Origin: an uncultured Muribaculaceae bacterium
GTDB lineage: Bacteria > Bacteroidota > Bacteroidia > Bacteroidales > Muribaculaceae
DNA: 64,000 nt
Direction of reading: 5' to 3'
Assembly: GCA_910579305.1 (NCBI GenBank)
Contig: CAJTTA010000004.1
Coordinates: forward strand, 1-64,000
A model generated the notes under the pieces. It saw only the letters and a program-made list of their open reading frames with translations, was not told the origin of the DNA and made no database searches. The translations under genes were made by a program, and so were the position numbers. Shown here piece after piece: positions 36,823 to 46,330 of this stretch (the first letter of the stretch is position 1; each line of letters opens with the position of its first letter).

Positions 36823-36840
36823 AGCCTTACATTTACAATA

Positions 36841-37929
36841 TTAAAATATCAAATTAAAAATCACGCATCCTAATAAAACGAAACCAGCAACTATTCCCTG
36901 TCGCTTGAATAATTTGAACTTAGAAAGAGGCATACATAACATCATTGGATACATTGACCATGAAATGTAAGCAAATCTATTGGAATAGGGAATGGCATTC
37001 ACTAACATCCATGCAGCATTAGTATACAAATACACATTAAGCAGCATAATATATTGTCTCTCACGTATTTTACACTTGAAAACAGCATAATAAGCCAAGA
37101 TAACAGGGACTGCACTATATAGAATAAAATCCCAACGCCATCCCACACGACTAAACAAATGCATCACACTATCATCATTTCCATATGCACTCATTCTCTC
37201 ATCCCCAATCATGTGACTGGCTATTGATATGGCAACATCAGATGAAAACGGAGACAATATCAGACATATTGTCCACAAATAAAATGCTACTTTGTAATTA
37301 TGATAACATAAAGCTGCAACAACAGCAATAGCCACAAGCCACAAGCTGTTATGACATGAACATCCCAATACTGCAAGAACTGCACCTGATACAAACACAT
37401 GTCGATTTTTATGATAGCCTGTAGAGAGGCAGGCCAACCCGGCAAGTACAAGCGAGGCACCCATACCTTGACGGATACCATTATTAGAATAACTCCAAAA
37501 AGAAAATGCCGTAAACATAAACATTACGGCCATCGTAAAATGCTTAGGGAGCCATTTCCATGCAGCAAAGCACATTCCTCCTATATAAAATAAGGCGACT
37601 ACAAAGAACCATCCATGAGCATCTGTAAATTGCAGACATATTGTCTCGACCATCGTAAAAAACCATTCTGATGGATTCTGAGCAAGACTTGACCATGCCC
37701 CGGTTTGTACGAGCTGATAGATACGTGAATACAGAGCAGAGTCTGTATAACACCAAAGAGGTCGGGTCCCAACGTAAAAAATCAGAAATATCATTAAACA
37801 AAATCCATAAATCTGATTTTTATCACCCCGTATCAGGACTTGGGTGGACTTTGTCATCAAGCATAATGAATACATTATACCTAAAATCGTAATCAAAACC
37901 ACCCAATTTCCTGTACTAAACTCCATCAT
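36841..37929 (-). CDS. EpsG/Wzy-like polysaccharide polymerase
   Basis: This 362-residue protein is hydrophobic with about ten membrane helices. The periplasmic loop after helix 2 carries GTRPLWCYTDSALYSRIYQ, and later SFWSYSNNGIRQGMGASL matches the EpsG/Wzy pattern in which an arginine-containing loop follows a helix. It would polymerise repeat units on the periplasmic face after Wzx flipping. It is the only polymerase candidate in the operon. Confidence 0.82.
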   Translation of the reverse strand: MMEFSTGNWVVLITILGIMYSLCLMTKSTQVLIRGDKNQIYGFCLMIFLIFYVGTRPLWCYTDSALYSRIYQLVQTGAWSSLAQNPSEWFFTMVETICLQFTDAHGWFFVVALFYIGGMCFAAWKWLPKHFTMAVMFMFTAFSFWSYSNNGIRQGMGASLVLAGLACLSTGYHKNRHVFVSGAVLAVLGCSCHNSLWLVAIAVVAALCYHNYKVAFYLWTICLILSPFSSDVAISIASHMIGDERMSAYGNDDSVMHLFSRVGWRWDFILYSAVPVILAYYAVFKCKIRERQYIMLLNVYLYTNAAWMLVNAIPYSNRFAYISWSMYPMMLCMPLSKFKLFKRQGIVAGFVLLGCVIFNLIF

Positions 37930-37962
37930 AAGGAAATGATTTTTAAGCTAAAGACGGCAACA

Positions 37963-39117
37963 TTATTTCATCAACTCCTTTATTATACGCTTTGCAGCCA
38001 TTCCATCACCATATGGATTTGATGCGCTAGACATATTCTTATAATGCTCATCATCTTCAAGAAGTCTAGACACCTCCGTCACAATTCGCATTTGGTCAGT
38101 ACCAACCAATTTCACCGTGCCCGCTTTAACTGCCTCGGGACGCTCGGTAGTATTTCTCATGACTAATACCGGCTTACCTAATCCTGGAGCCTCTTCCTGA
38201 ATACCGCCACTGTCTGTCAGGACAATATCTGCCTGACTCATCAGAGATACAAATGACAAATACTCTAAAGGCTCAATGAAAAATATATTGTCATAGCCAC
38301 TTAAATCATCACCAAACACATCATGAATGGGCTTACGGACATTGGGATTAAGATGCATTGGATACACAAAATCCACATCCGGATATTTTTCAGTCAATTG
38401 CTTTATAGCATGACATATTGAAGTAAATCCTGCCCCAAAATTTTCACGACGATGTCCCGTGATAAGCACGAGTTTTTTCCCTGAATCCGTTCTGGAAATA
38501 TCATAACCCGCTGCAAGCAACGACTCTGAGATGATTTGCTGTAGTGCAGGAGTATTTTTAATCTTATCAACCACTAAATACAACGCATCTATAACAGTAT
38601 TACCTGTAACAAAAATACTATTCTGCGACACCCCTTCTGCCATCAGATTCTCTCGGCTAAAGGCTGTCGGAGTAAAATGATATTGTGCTATTCTTCCTGT
38701 TATTTGACGATTCAATTCCTCCGGCCATGGAGAATAAATGTCGTGTGTACGCAATCCGGCTTCAACATGGCCTACAGGTATATGTTGATAAAATGCTGCC
38801 AATGCAGCTACCATTGATGTTGTTGTGTCGCCATGAACCAGAACAACATCTGGCCTCTCTGCAGATAGGACTTCTTTCATCCCAAGTAGCACACGCGAGG
38901 TCACATCATACAAATCCTGACCCTGCTTCATTATATTCAAATCATAATCCGGAACTATCTCGAATAAATCCAAGACCTGATCAAGCATCTGTCTGTGTTG
39001 TCCGGTAACGCACACTACCGTTTTAAACTTATCAGGGAAAGCATGCAGGCCCTTGACAAGCGGCGCCATTTTTATAGCTTCGGGTCGTGTGCCGAATATA
39101 AGCATTATTTTTTTCAT
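37963..39117 (-). CDS. wecB: UDP-N-acetylglucosamine 2-epimerase (non-hydrolysing)
   Basis: The 384-residue enzyme opens with MLIFGTRPEAIKMAPL and carries HGDTTTSMVAALAAFY, VGHVEAGLRT, GHRRENFG and SDSGGIQEEAPGLGKP, all typical of WecB. It interconverts UDP-GlcNAc and UDP-ManNAc, providing a ManNAc-type donor to the polysaccharide. No WecC dehydrogenase is in the window, so ManNAc rather than ManNAcA is the expected product unless WecC is elsewhere. It overlaps the next upstream gene by four bases. Confidence 0.93.
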   Translation of the reverse strand: MKKIMLIFGTRPEAIKMAPLVKGLHAFPDKFKTVVCVTGQHRQMLDQVLDLFEIVPDYDLNIMKQGQDLYDVTSRVLLGMKEVLSAERPDVVLVHGDTTTSMVAALAAFYQHIPVGHVEAGLRTHDIYSPWPEELNRQITGRIAQYHFTPTAFSRENLMAEGVSQNSIFVTGNTVIDALYLVVDKIKNTPALQQIISESLLAAGYDISRTDSGKKLVLITGHRRENFGAGFTSICHAIKQLTEKYPDVDFVYPMHLNPNVRKPIHDVFGDDLSGYDNIFFIEPLEYLSFVSLMSQADIVLTDSGGIQEEAPGLGKPVLVMRNTTERPEAVKAGTVKLVGTDQMRIVTEVSRLLEDDEHYKNMSSASNPYGDGMAAKRIIKELMK

Positions 39118-39857
39118 TGTCTAAACATTCTTCCAGTTACAAGATCTGAAAATATGGTACCGAGCTTTTCGCCCATACATTTTATCAGTAAAAATTTCAT
39201 TTTATGCCTTAGACGCCGTGACATTGTTTGTGGCAGCCAAGAGCCTGCAAAATGATGAATGCAGATCGTCTTCTGCGTACATTTTACAATACCGGTTCTG
39301 TGATCTTTCGGACAAAAATATTCCGACGGATACATTGTACACAAATTCGGGAAATCTTGATATGTGTTGTTCAATACCAAACCTTTGCTCAACATATAAT
39401 TTGTTATGACTGTGGTATTGGTAGTCAAATCTTTTGTCCCATCTTTTAAAATAAAATGCCTGTGTAAATAACCGTCAAGCAACTCCTTTGCCCACAATGA
39501 TCCCTTCTCTGCCGCCATCATTCCTGTTGGGACATTGCCGTCTGTCTCAAAACCGGAAAAGGCATGATGGTGTAAGAAATCATCATACGAAGACAACACC
39601 TCTACATCGGTGTCCATATAAATTCCACCCTCAGTATATAAAGCATACAACCGCACATAGTCTGTCACAAAAGCGAACAGTCTGCTGTCATAAGCCTCCT
39701 TGACGTAAGTATTACGATCGATATCAAAATTATCTTCGTTCCACTCTTTAAATTCATAATCCGGCAAATATTTATGCCATGAATCAATATACTTTTTTAT
39801 AGTAGCCGATTTTTCGCCTCGGCCAAACCAACAATAATGAATCTTTTTAGGTATCAT
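39114..39857 (-). CDS. Family 32 glycosyltransferase
   Basis: The 247-residue protein starts IPKKIHYCWFGRGEKS, typical of GT32 capsular transferases, and has the DXD motif in GGIYMDTDVEVL (D82, D84). It would add a sugar in the cytosol. Four-base overlaps with both neighbours suggest strict translational coupling. Confidence 0.9.
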   Translation of the reverse strand: MIPKKIHYCWFGRGEKSATIKKYIDSWHKYLPDYEFKEWNEDNFDIDRNTYVKEAYDSRLFAFVTDYVRLYALYTEGGIYMDTDVEVLSSYDDFLHHHAFSGFETDGNVPTGMMAAEKGSLWAKELLDGYLHRHFILKDGTKDLTTNTTVITNYMLSKGLVLNNTYQDFPNLCTMYPSEYFCPKDHRTGIVKCTQKTICIHHFAGSWLPQTMSRRLRHKMKFLLIKCMGEKLGTIFSDLVTGRMFRQ

Positions 39858-41056
39858 GATAAAAGTTGATATATCTTTTCTACTTCAGTTCTATTGCCAT
39901 AATCATGCTTTGATATATGACTGATGATGTGCGTCTGAAGCATTTCATCACAAATAAAGCGAGTCAACTCCCTGGCACAGCCCTCATTGTCAAGCGGCAC
40001 TATCACACCGTCATTATGGTCACATATCTGAGAAGATGCCGTTGGATAAGCAGTCACCGCCACCGGCTTACAAAGTATCTGCGCCTCCCGCACAGTGACT
40101 GATTTTCCTTCATAGCGCGAGGGCTGCACATATATGTCACATGCTTTGATATATGGATAGGGATTATCTTTCTTCCCAAGAATGATCACATGCTTTTCCA
40201 TCCCGGACTCAACAATCTTTTGACGGATGAGAGCCTCATTGCCAAAGCCTATGATATACCAACGCAAGTTATTCAAGCCGGCCTCTACCATGCGTTTTGC
40301 TATATCAGGCACATTATCGTAATTTTTAGCATTACAAAATCTACCGACAGACAGAAGATTTATATGATTCTTATCAAAAACGTCAACAGCATAGTCGGCA
40401 CGCATGCGGATCAATTCCGTTGGTATAATATTTTCAATCTCAATGATCTTATCACCAAGTTCGGGAAATCTTTTGCAAAACGACTGAGTGACATCCGATG
40501 ATATGGAAGCTATATGGTCATATCCGGCCCACATCGGCAATTCCTGCGTTTTATTAATATGGATGGCTCCATAATCTGTATGAATCCACGCAAGATACCT
40601 GTTTGCTCTCACTTTATTCAGAGCATAATTGTGAGGGGCCATAAACGAAATGCACAGATCATATTCAACATCAGGATTGATATCAGGAAGATAGCGTTCT
40701 ACACATTCAGCCACATATTGGAACTCAGATGCATCCAATGAACGCTGAGACTCATTAAGATTATCCGCATACCGTCTGTGACGCATCTTAGCCTTCATCC
40801 GTGCCCATGCCACAGATAAATAGCCTTGGCGCACTACCTCCTTTATCGGAGCCTCAATCATGGAATATGCCTTGATTTCTGGCAGAAGATTGACCCGGGC
40901 GGGAATTTGGGTCATAAGCGGACCTCGGTGCGCATGGATGAACAGATCGACATCAACTCTGTCGTAATCAAAAGCAGTCAATAAGCCTATCAATGCTGAC
41001 TCGGCACCGCCCAGCTCCATGTAATGCATCAATATTATGATTCGCGGCTTTTTCAT
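39854..41056 (-). CDS. Family 4 glycosyltransferase
   Basis: The 400-residue GT-B protein has an N-terminal GGAESALIGLL acceptor loop, then LLSVGRFCNAKNYDNVPDIA and the donor-site stretch QPSRYEGKSVTVREAQILCKP. It is the second GT4 enzyme of the operon and distinct from the PglA-like one. The acceptor and sugar are unknown. Confidence 0.9.
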   Translation of the reverse strand: MKKPRIIILMHYMELGGAESALIGLLTAFDYDRVDVDLFIHAHRGPLMTQIPARVNLLPEIKAYSMIEAPIKEVVRQGYLSVAWARMKAKMRHRRYADNLNESQRSLDASEFQYVAECVERYLPDINPDVEYDLCISFMAPHNYALNKVRANRYLAWIHTDYGAIHINKTQELPMWAGYDHIASISSDVTQSFCKRFPELGDKIIEIENIIPTELIRMRADYAVDVFDKNHINLLSVGRFCNAKNYDNVPDIAKRMVEAGLNNLRWYIIGFGNEALIRQKIVESGMEKHVIILGKKDNPYPYIKACDIYVQPSRYEGKSVTVREAQILCKPVAVTAYPTASSQICDHNDGVIVPLDNEGCARELTRFICDEMLQTHIISHISKHDYGNRTEVEKIYQLLS

Positions 41057-41062
41057 GATTCC

Positions 41063-42328
41063 TTAAGACTTGAGTTTTTTTATCAACAGAGGAAAGAAAT
41101 TGGTGATCCGATATTTAAGTACTGCCTTTTTACGCTGCTTTACAAAGTCTGTTGAACAAAACCAGTCTACCAATTCTTTATCGGCTATCAGCTCATAATT
41201 CTGTCGTATGCGCCGTCTGATTTCCGGCCAAAACAGAGCCGCCTCCCTGTCAATTCCAAATTCTATGTAATGATGTTTGATATAATTTTCAAAAAATGCC
41301 TTTTTATTACCCGGTATATCAAACCCAAATTTCTCGATTTCTCCTACTTCCGCTATTATTCCCATTATTGAACGGAAGCATTTTGAACAGACACAACAAT
41401 TATGGTCATTAAACGAACATACTCTTATGGGATATGGCTTTCCTGTCGCCTGCTGGTGCTTGACAAGTAGTCGAACCTTGTCCTGTCTTGTCAATTCAAA
41501 GCCGTCATGCGTTACATATCCATTCCTGGCAAATCGGAATTCAGTATCTGTTGTCGGATACGATGCACAAATGCCTTTTGCTCCGATAGAATGTGAACTT
41601 GCAATTAAAAGCTCACATATACCGTGGATATAAGCTATAGGAATGGCTATAGAGATGAATGCCATAGAGTGCTGAAACCCATGCCACCAGCTGTCATGAA
41701 GACGACTTGAAATATGCTTCGCAAAATATCGGGCATCAACAATAAGTGCGAAATTTGATTTAATCAGAGAGCATTCATTGGAATGAATTTCTGCAAAATA
41801 TTTTATATCTCGGAAATCCGCCTTCTGCGCCTCTGATTCTGCATCCGGTGTATGCAGCCATCCCTGCACATTACACAGCAATAAATGCTTGTTGATATTC
41901 CTTATATAGGAAGTGTGAGCGTCTATACCTCCACTAAATAGTAGCAATGATTGGGAATATTCTTCATTTTCTACTACATTGGGCTTCCTATAAGCTGCGA
42001 CAAACCGTCCTCCCAAAGGATAATGCGGATACAACTCCTGGTAAGCGCGCTTCAATTCTTTTATCGAATGATAAAACGTATCGTCAATTTCTTTGACCCA
42101 AAGTATACTGTCTGTCAGCCAAGTGAGCGCTATAATCGAACCCACAAATGGTATTACCAAAATACTTTCCGGCAAGTGAGACACATCTCTGTCATATCTC
42201 ACATACATCTCATCAGTCGTAAAATACGGACGCAACCCTGCTGACACACTGAATTTATATCTAACAGTGTTTCTATCCAGGATAATATCTTGCAGAATTA
42301 AATTTTCTTTGATCTTATGTCTGCCCAT
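41063..42328 (-). CDS. QueC-like PP-loop protein of unknown function in glycan operon
   Basis: This 421-residue protein shows an ATP-pyrophosphatase signature LLLFSGGIDAHTSYI (SGGIDA at 132-137). It also has a QueC-like zinc pattern: C304, C311 or C312, C314, C317 followed by FR (ICVSFNDHN-type spacing). QueC makes preQ0 using this combination, but here the protein is about twice as long, has a unique N-terminal 120 residues, and is embedded between a flippase and a glycosyltransferase gene. It probably activates a carboxylate or amide with ATP, perhaps to modify a sugar. This is inferred from motifs; no glycan enzyme of this kind is known to me. Confidence 0.65.
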   Translation of the reverse strand: MGRHKIKENLILQDIILDRNTVRYKFSVSAGLRPYFTTDEMYVRYDRDVSHLPESILVIPFVGSIIALTWLTDSILWVKEIDDTFYHSIKELKRAYQELYPHYPLGGRFVAAYRKPNVVENEEYSQSLLLFSGGIDAHTSYIRNINKHLLLCNVQGWLHTPDAESEAQKADFRDIKYFAEIHSNECSLIKSNFALIVDARYFAKHISSRLHDSWWHGFQHSMAFISIAIPIAYIHGICELLIASSHSIGAKGICASYPTTDTEFRFARNGYVTHDGFELTRQDKVRLLVKHQQATGKPYPIRVCSFNDHNCCVCSKCFRSIMGIIAEVGEIEKFGFDIPGNKKAFFENYIKHHYIEFGIDREAALFWPEIRRRIRQNYELIADKELVDWFCSTDFVKQRKKAVLKYRITNFFPLLIKKLKS

Positions 42329-42365
42329 ATATTATAATGTTCTTATTTCCCCATTATGTCAGATG

Positions 42366-43895
42366 TCAACAAGTGCGCTTAAATCGTGCCATAAGGAGAA
42401 TTTTCACCTTAGCTCTTTCCGCCGCACTCAAGCCTATAAAGAAACATACCGAGACGCAGATTACAAAATACATTATGATATCTAAAATGAAATTATCATA
42501 TAATGCGTCGGCTAATAATTTATATGTTCCGGCCCCGAGCAACGACAAGACTACGACAAGACACTCATAATAAGTCACTTCTCTCAGAAATTCTCTTACA
42601 GACAAAGAAAACAGTCCGCGAGATATGATCAACCGTGCCATAAATGCGCAGAAATATACAATCATATCAGCGTATATCATTGCTGTCGGAGGCATATCCA
42701 TGCGAAAAGCTAAATATACCAACAGTATGTCACTCAGCATTATCATGGTAACAACCTTCGTATATTTTTGAATCTTACCCGTAGCCAATGCCGTATGCTG
42801 CAATGTGCCTGAAAGCGAATCAATTAAAGTTGCTATGATTATCAACTGCACGAATGCCACTGCATACTCTGGCACCTTTCCAAGCCATAAATGCAATATA
42901 TCAGTTGCATTCAGCAAAATAGGAAATGCAAAAACAAACAATAACAGAAAGGACATCTTAGAGCTGCTGAAAAGCAGTTTATGCATACTTTCAATATTTC
43001 CAGAAGCATAGGTCTTGACAATCTGCGGATTTGAAGCCATCTGAAAATTGCTTACTAACGAAGTTATTCCACTGTTTACCTGCATTGCCAAAGCTCTTGA
43101 GGCATTCAAGGCCGGCCCGAAAAAGGAATTCAATACCAAATTGACCCCCTGATTGCGCAGCAACCAGCTGAATGATCCGACAACTTGCCAACCGACAAAA
43201 CCATATATCTCTTTGAACAGACCCTTGTCAAACTTATTCTGAAACTTACAATAACTATATTTCCTACGAGAATAAATGCGTAACAATATACGAATGACAA
43301 CAGAGACGGTGAATGTAAGAATGGCATATGCCTGGAGATTCCCGAATTGCGGGAGCATAAGCATAAAGGCAACACCCAATTTCAATATTCCTTCCAGCAA
43401 ACTCACATACGCATAGATCCCCATGTCTTCATGAGAAACAATCAATGACATGGAAGGGACATTATTGATGGCAATGAACGTCGAAGCTATGGACAATTGA
43501 TAAACCCACATTGCCGCCCCCATGCTCTTGACCGGAATGTTAAGATAATTATAAAAATACCACAGCCCTACTGTCTCGGCAAGAACAACAATGATTACAG
43601 AGAACACGAAATGAATGATTACAGTCGTGCTATATGTGCGATTAAGCAAGTTTATATCTTGTTTTCCCAGCGCGAAAGAAAAGAATCGATTAGAAGCAAG
43701 AGACATAGAGTTGCTCACAAAACTGAGCATCGCCACAATCCCGCCTACGACATTATAAACGCCGAAATCATCCACTCCCAACACCTTCAAGACCACTCTT
43801 GATGTATAGAACGAGATGAACATCAACAACAACATTCTAAGATACAATAAGATTGTATTCTTAGCAATTCGCTGATTGGAAGTCAATTCGCTCAT
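42366..43895 (-). CDS. wzx: Wzx-type O-unit flippase
   Basis: The 509-residue protein is polytopic, with 12-14 hydrophobic helices beginning NTILLYLRMLLLMFISFYTS. It resembles the polysaccharide-transport branch of the MOP superfamily, including GVDDFGVYNVVGGIVAML after the second helix. It flips the lipid-linked repeat unit across the inner membrane for the EpsG-like polymerase. One flippase and one polymerase indicate a Wzx/Wzy-type route. Confidence 0.88.
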   Translation of the reverse strand: MSELTSNQRIAKNTILLYLRMLLLMFISFYTSRVVLKVLGVDDFGVYNVVGGIVAMLSFVSNSMSLASNRFFSFALGKQDINLLNRTYSTTVIIHFVFSVIIVVLAETVGLWYFYNYLNIPVKSMGAAMWVYQLSIASTFIAINNVPSMSLIVSHEDMGIYAYVSLLEGILKLGVAFMLMLPQFGNLQAYAILTFTVSVVIRILLRIYSRRKYSYCKFQNKFDKGLFKEIYGFVGWQVVGSFSWLLRNQGVNLVLNSFFGPALNASRALAMQVNSGITSLVSNFQMASNPQIVKTYASGNIESMHKLLFSSSKMSFLLLFVFAFPILLNATDILHLWLGKVPEYAVAFVQLIIIATLIDSLSGTLQHTALATGKIQKYTKVVTMIMLSDILLVYLAFRMDMPPTAMIYADMIVYFCAFMARLIISRGLFSLSVREFLREVTYYECLVVVLSLLGAGTYKLLADALYDNFILDIIMYFVICVSVCFFIGLSAAERAKVKILLMARFKRTC

Positions 43896-43953
43896 ATCGG
43901 AACAGAAATGTAGTGTAATGAGGTCAGGAAATGATCCAGAGGCGCATCAATAA

Positions 43954-44931
43954 TCAATAGCCGAATTGTGCTTTCCACTCAGATATTCGTTCCAGCGGCA
44001 TCGTGATCTCAGTCGCGAAATCAGAATTTATCATTTCATCCAGATCATAATGCACTCGGTCACGCTCTATGCACACGAGATTATTGGAATTATTAATCTC
44101 ACGGGCACGCTCATCTATCACTATTATGATGCTTCTTTTGGCATGCCTCATGGCATATACGCCAGCGTGCAATCGTGTTCCGACATAGTCAATATCAGGC
44201 TCATTCAACAAAGCTTCATAAGCTGCTTTGGAAGGGGGGAGGAGACCGACTCCGTCTATATTATTAAATCCGCTAAAATATGCCCGATCCTTGTCTCCTT
44301 GAATCCATATATACACTTCATTATAATTCTTCTTCAAAGTGTCAATGAGACATTGATCTGACGGCAAACGCGTGCTGTTCGCAGTAAGCGTACACACCAC
44401 ACGAGAAGCCTTTTTAGTTGGGATACTTCTGCAAAACTCCGGAGTAAGCATCCACATCGTGGCACATCCGGTATTGATTGCACGCAGGCCGAGACTCTCG
44501 ACATACTTTTTGGTCCTTTCATCTCTCACACTATGAGCATAATCATGACTGAGAACCTTTTTATATAGAGACGTAGTATACTTATTGGTATAATCATGCG
44601 AACTTGCTCCAACTCCGACCAAAATAGTATTTCGTAAAGGCCGCGAATTAAAAACATTGATATTCCACTGCGGATAATGCGTTAACATATCCTTTATCAG
44701 CAAATTAGAGCCACAGGCAAATTTAAACGCACAACTGGCATATTTCTGCACCGCAAAAGAATTCCTCCATACCTGATACCAATGAAAAGGCGATACATGC
44801 GTCGGAAGCCGAAATACAAACCTATCGCGCAATATCGGCTGAAGCTCTTTCATCACACACTCCATTATTATCTCATCTCCAACATTCGAAGAAGCTATCG
44901 AAGGGTCTAAAAGTAATATATTATCTTTCAT
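43954..44931 (-). CDS. Polysaccharide pyruvyl transferase family protein
   Basis: The 325-residue protein begins LLLDPSIASSNVGDEIIMEC and ends with the family segment YVGTRLHAGVYAMRHAKRSIII, including the conserved RLH. The family adds pyruvate ketals to sugars from phosphoenolpyruvate, giving an acidic polymer. Related CsaB-like proteins have other roles, so pyruvylation is likely but not certain. It is the second gene, 15 bases after the regulator. Confidence 0.85.
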   Translation of the reverse strand: MKDNILLLDPSIASSNVGDEIIMECVMKELQPILRDRFVFRLPTHVSPFHWYQVWRNSFAVQKYASCAFKFACGSNLLIKDMLTHYPQWNINVFNSRPLRNTILVGVGASSHDYTNKYTTSLYKKVLSHDYAHSVRDERTKKYVESLGLRAINTGCATMWMLTPEFCRSIPTKKASRVVCTLTANSTRLPSDQCLIDTLKKNYNEVYIWIQGDKDRAYFSGFNNIDGVGLLPPSKAAYEALLNEPDIDYVGTRLHAGVYAMRHAKRSIIIVIDERAREINNSNNLVCIERDRVHYDLDEMINSDFATEITMPLERISEWKAQFGY

Positions 44932-44946
44932 TTCGTTGTTCTTGCT

Positions 44947-45960
44947 TTATGACAAATAAAATGCATACTCGTTCCTTAAGCTATTTTGAAAGATCGAAGT
45001 CTTTACAGAGATGTCCAGGAACTCCGCACCTTCGGAGAGAAGGGAGGGTGTGTGCGTCAGGACGGCCTCGCAAAGGAGGGCGAAGGCACGGGTCGATGGA
45101 TTGGTCATTGCCGCGGCATATTTTTGCAGCCTCGTCTCGGCTCTCGCCTCTGCCTCGCGGTCACCCATAAGGCGAGCTATGGCAAGCAGAATCACCTGCA
45201 ATCGAGCATTCAGCTTGGGTGTCTCGAGCTTCACGCTCCCCATCCGCCGGCAGAACACCAGCAGCGGAGCCATTTCCTCTCGACGCAACTGCCCTCCAGC
45301 ACTATACGTGCGCATCGCCTTATATAATTTCGGAATCACCGCATCCATCTGGTCATTAGGGCGCTTCGATCCCTTGGCAAATTTCAGGATTCTCACATAA
45401 TCAGCCTTGATGTCATAGACCACGGCCGCAAGACTCTGCGTCACCTCTATAAGGAGATTGCCACTACGCCCACCCCTCTTAGGAATATACGTGCCCCGGA
45501 GACCCGGGAAATCACCCTCCACGACCTCCACCTCATCCCCCTTCTCGAGGTCTATTTCATAAGTGGAGAAACATGGCACCTCATTGTGATACATGCGGGC
45601 CACCTGCATGAATGCCTCCACAGCAGCGGTAGAGATCACCAGATAACCGCACGATCCCGCCCTGTCCTTTATAAGAGAAAAGCCATTGGTCGCCCCGCAC
45701 AGTGCCCTGACATCCTCAAGCCGCCCTCTCACAAATACATAATGGAATAACAGAGGAGACTCCTGCATTCTTAATTTTTCCCTCCCCTTCACCATCTTCA
45801 CAAGAGTGGGGGCAAACAAGAAAAGATCACATCCCGAAATGCGCTTAAATAATTCAATTTCAGCATCGGCCCTACTCTGCCTCGACTGAGAAAGTGGTAT
45901 ATGATTAAGCACAAACCATCTTTCCTCATCAACGCGACACATCGTTCCAGACGCAAGCAT
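44947..45960 (-). CDS. UpxY/NusG-like antiterminator with long C-terminal extension
   Basis: From ATG 45960 the protein has 337 residues. The N-terminal NGN domain (about 10-115: RWFVLNHIPLSQSRQSRADAE, then SPLLFHYVFVRG) is followed by a KOW-like segment (GDEVEVVEGDFPGLRGTY, about 145-175). UpxY proteins are usually about 170-190 residues; here another 150 residues of helical, Arg/Leu/Glu-rich sequence follow. As the first gene of the operon it should let RNA polymerase read through the long polysaccharide transcript. An in-frame TTG two codons upstream is a weaker start. Confidence 0.85.
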   Translation of the reverse strand: MLASGTMCRVDEERWFVLNHIPLSQSRQSRADAEIELFKRISGCDLFLFAPTLVKMVKGREKLRMQESPLLFHYVFVRGRLEDVRALCGATNGFSLIKDRAGSCGYLVISTAAVEAFMQVARMYHNEVPCFSTYEIDLEKGDEVEVVEGDFPGLRGTYIPKRGGRSGNLLIEVTQSLAAVVYDIKADYVRILKFAKGSKRPNDQMDAVIPKLYKAMRTYSAGGQLRREEMAPLLVFCRRMGSVKLETPKLNARLQVILLAIARLMGDREAEARAETRLQKYAAAMTNPSTRAFALLCEAVLTHTPSLLSEGAEFLDISVKTSIFQNSLRNEYAFYLS

Positions 45961-46004
45961 TTCCAACGGGATGACAACAATTTTAGTCTACGATTCTATA
46001 AATA

Positions 46005-46027
46005 GCTGTAAATCAAAAATTTACAGC
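46005..46027 (-). promoter_or_regulatory. Leader hairpin near the antiterminator start
   Basis: GCTGTAAAT and ATTTACAGC form a perfect 9-base stem around a 5-base loop, about 45 bases before the UpxY-like start codon. It may be a pause or recruitment site for the antiterminator or a translation control element. Confidence 0.5.
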
Positions 46028-46085
46028 ACCAAGAATCATAAACCTCCGAAAACTGATTATTCAAGCACCCCGCATCGAGAATAAT

Positions 46086-46102
46086 ATCTCTTTACAAGAG
46101 AT
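46086..46102 (-). promoter_or_regulatory. Leader hairpin near transcript 5' end
   Basis: ATCTCTT and AAGAGAT form a perfect 7-base stem with a 3-base loop. It starts about 10-15 bases downstream of the -7 box, so it would form at the transcript 5' end, where UpxY-type leaders act. Confidence 0.5.
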
Positions 46103-46115
46103 GCTTTTATGGATG

Positions 46116-46147
46116 CAAAAATACAAAATTATCCGTGAATCACCAAA
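46116..46147 (-). promoter_or_regulatory. Promoter of the polysaccharide operon
   Basis: TTTG (46144-46147) lies 20 bases upstream of TATTTTTG (46116-46123) on the minus strand. The leader to the first gene is about 145 bases. A second -7-like box, TAATTTTG, lies at 46124-46131. No inverted repeats flank it, so phase-variable inversion is not indicated. Confidence 0.75.
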
Positions 46148-46246
46148 TATTCAAAAAAATTTAACTCCGATTCCCCGCACACACAGTAAAATACCCTTTC
46201 AGAACACAATCGCAATTTCATCTCTCCACAGAAATATACACAAAAT

Positions 46247-46275
46247 GAGCGGCCTCCCGTAAAGGGAGGCCGCTC
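46247..46275 (-). terminator. Terminator of the secreted-protein gene
   Basis: GAGCGGCCTCCC and GGGAGGCCGCTC form a perfect 12-base GC-rich stem with a 5-base loop, 56 bases after the stop codon of the secreted protein, followed by ATTTTG. It insulates the polysaccharide promoter from upstream transcription. Confidence 0.85.
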
Positions 46276-46330
46276 TGTATTATCGAGGTCTGCTTCTATA
46301 GCCAAACCTCGGCCATGAAAAGAATTTCTC

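Larger units (their letters stand above)
45961..46330. other. Leader and promoter region of the polysaccharide operon
   Basis: These 370 bases hold the operon promoter, two leader hairpins described separately, and the terminator of the next unit. No gene is supported here. Confidence 0.75.

Noticed and set aside
46116..46147. Possible invertible promoter at the polysaccharide operon
   Set aside because: No pair of inverted repeats flanks the promoter and no recombinase gene is nearby.
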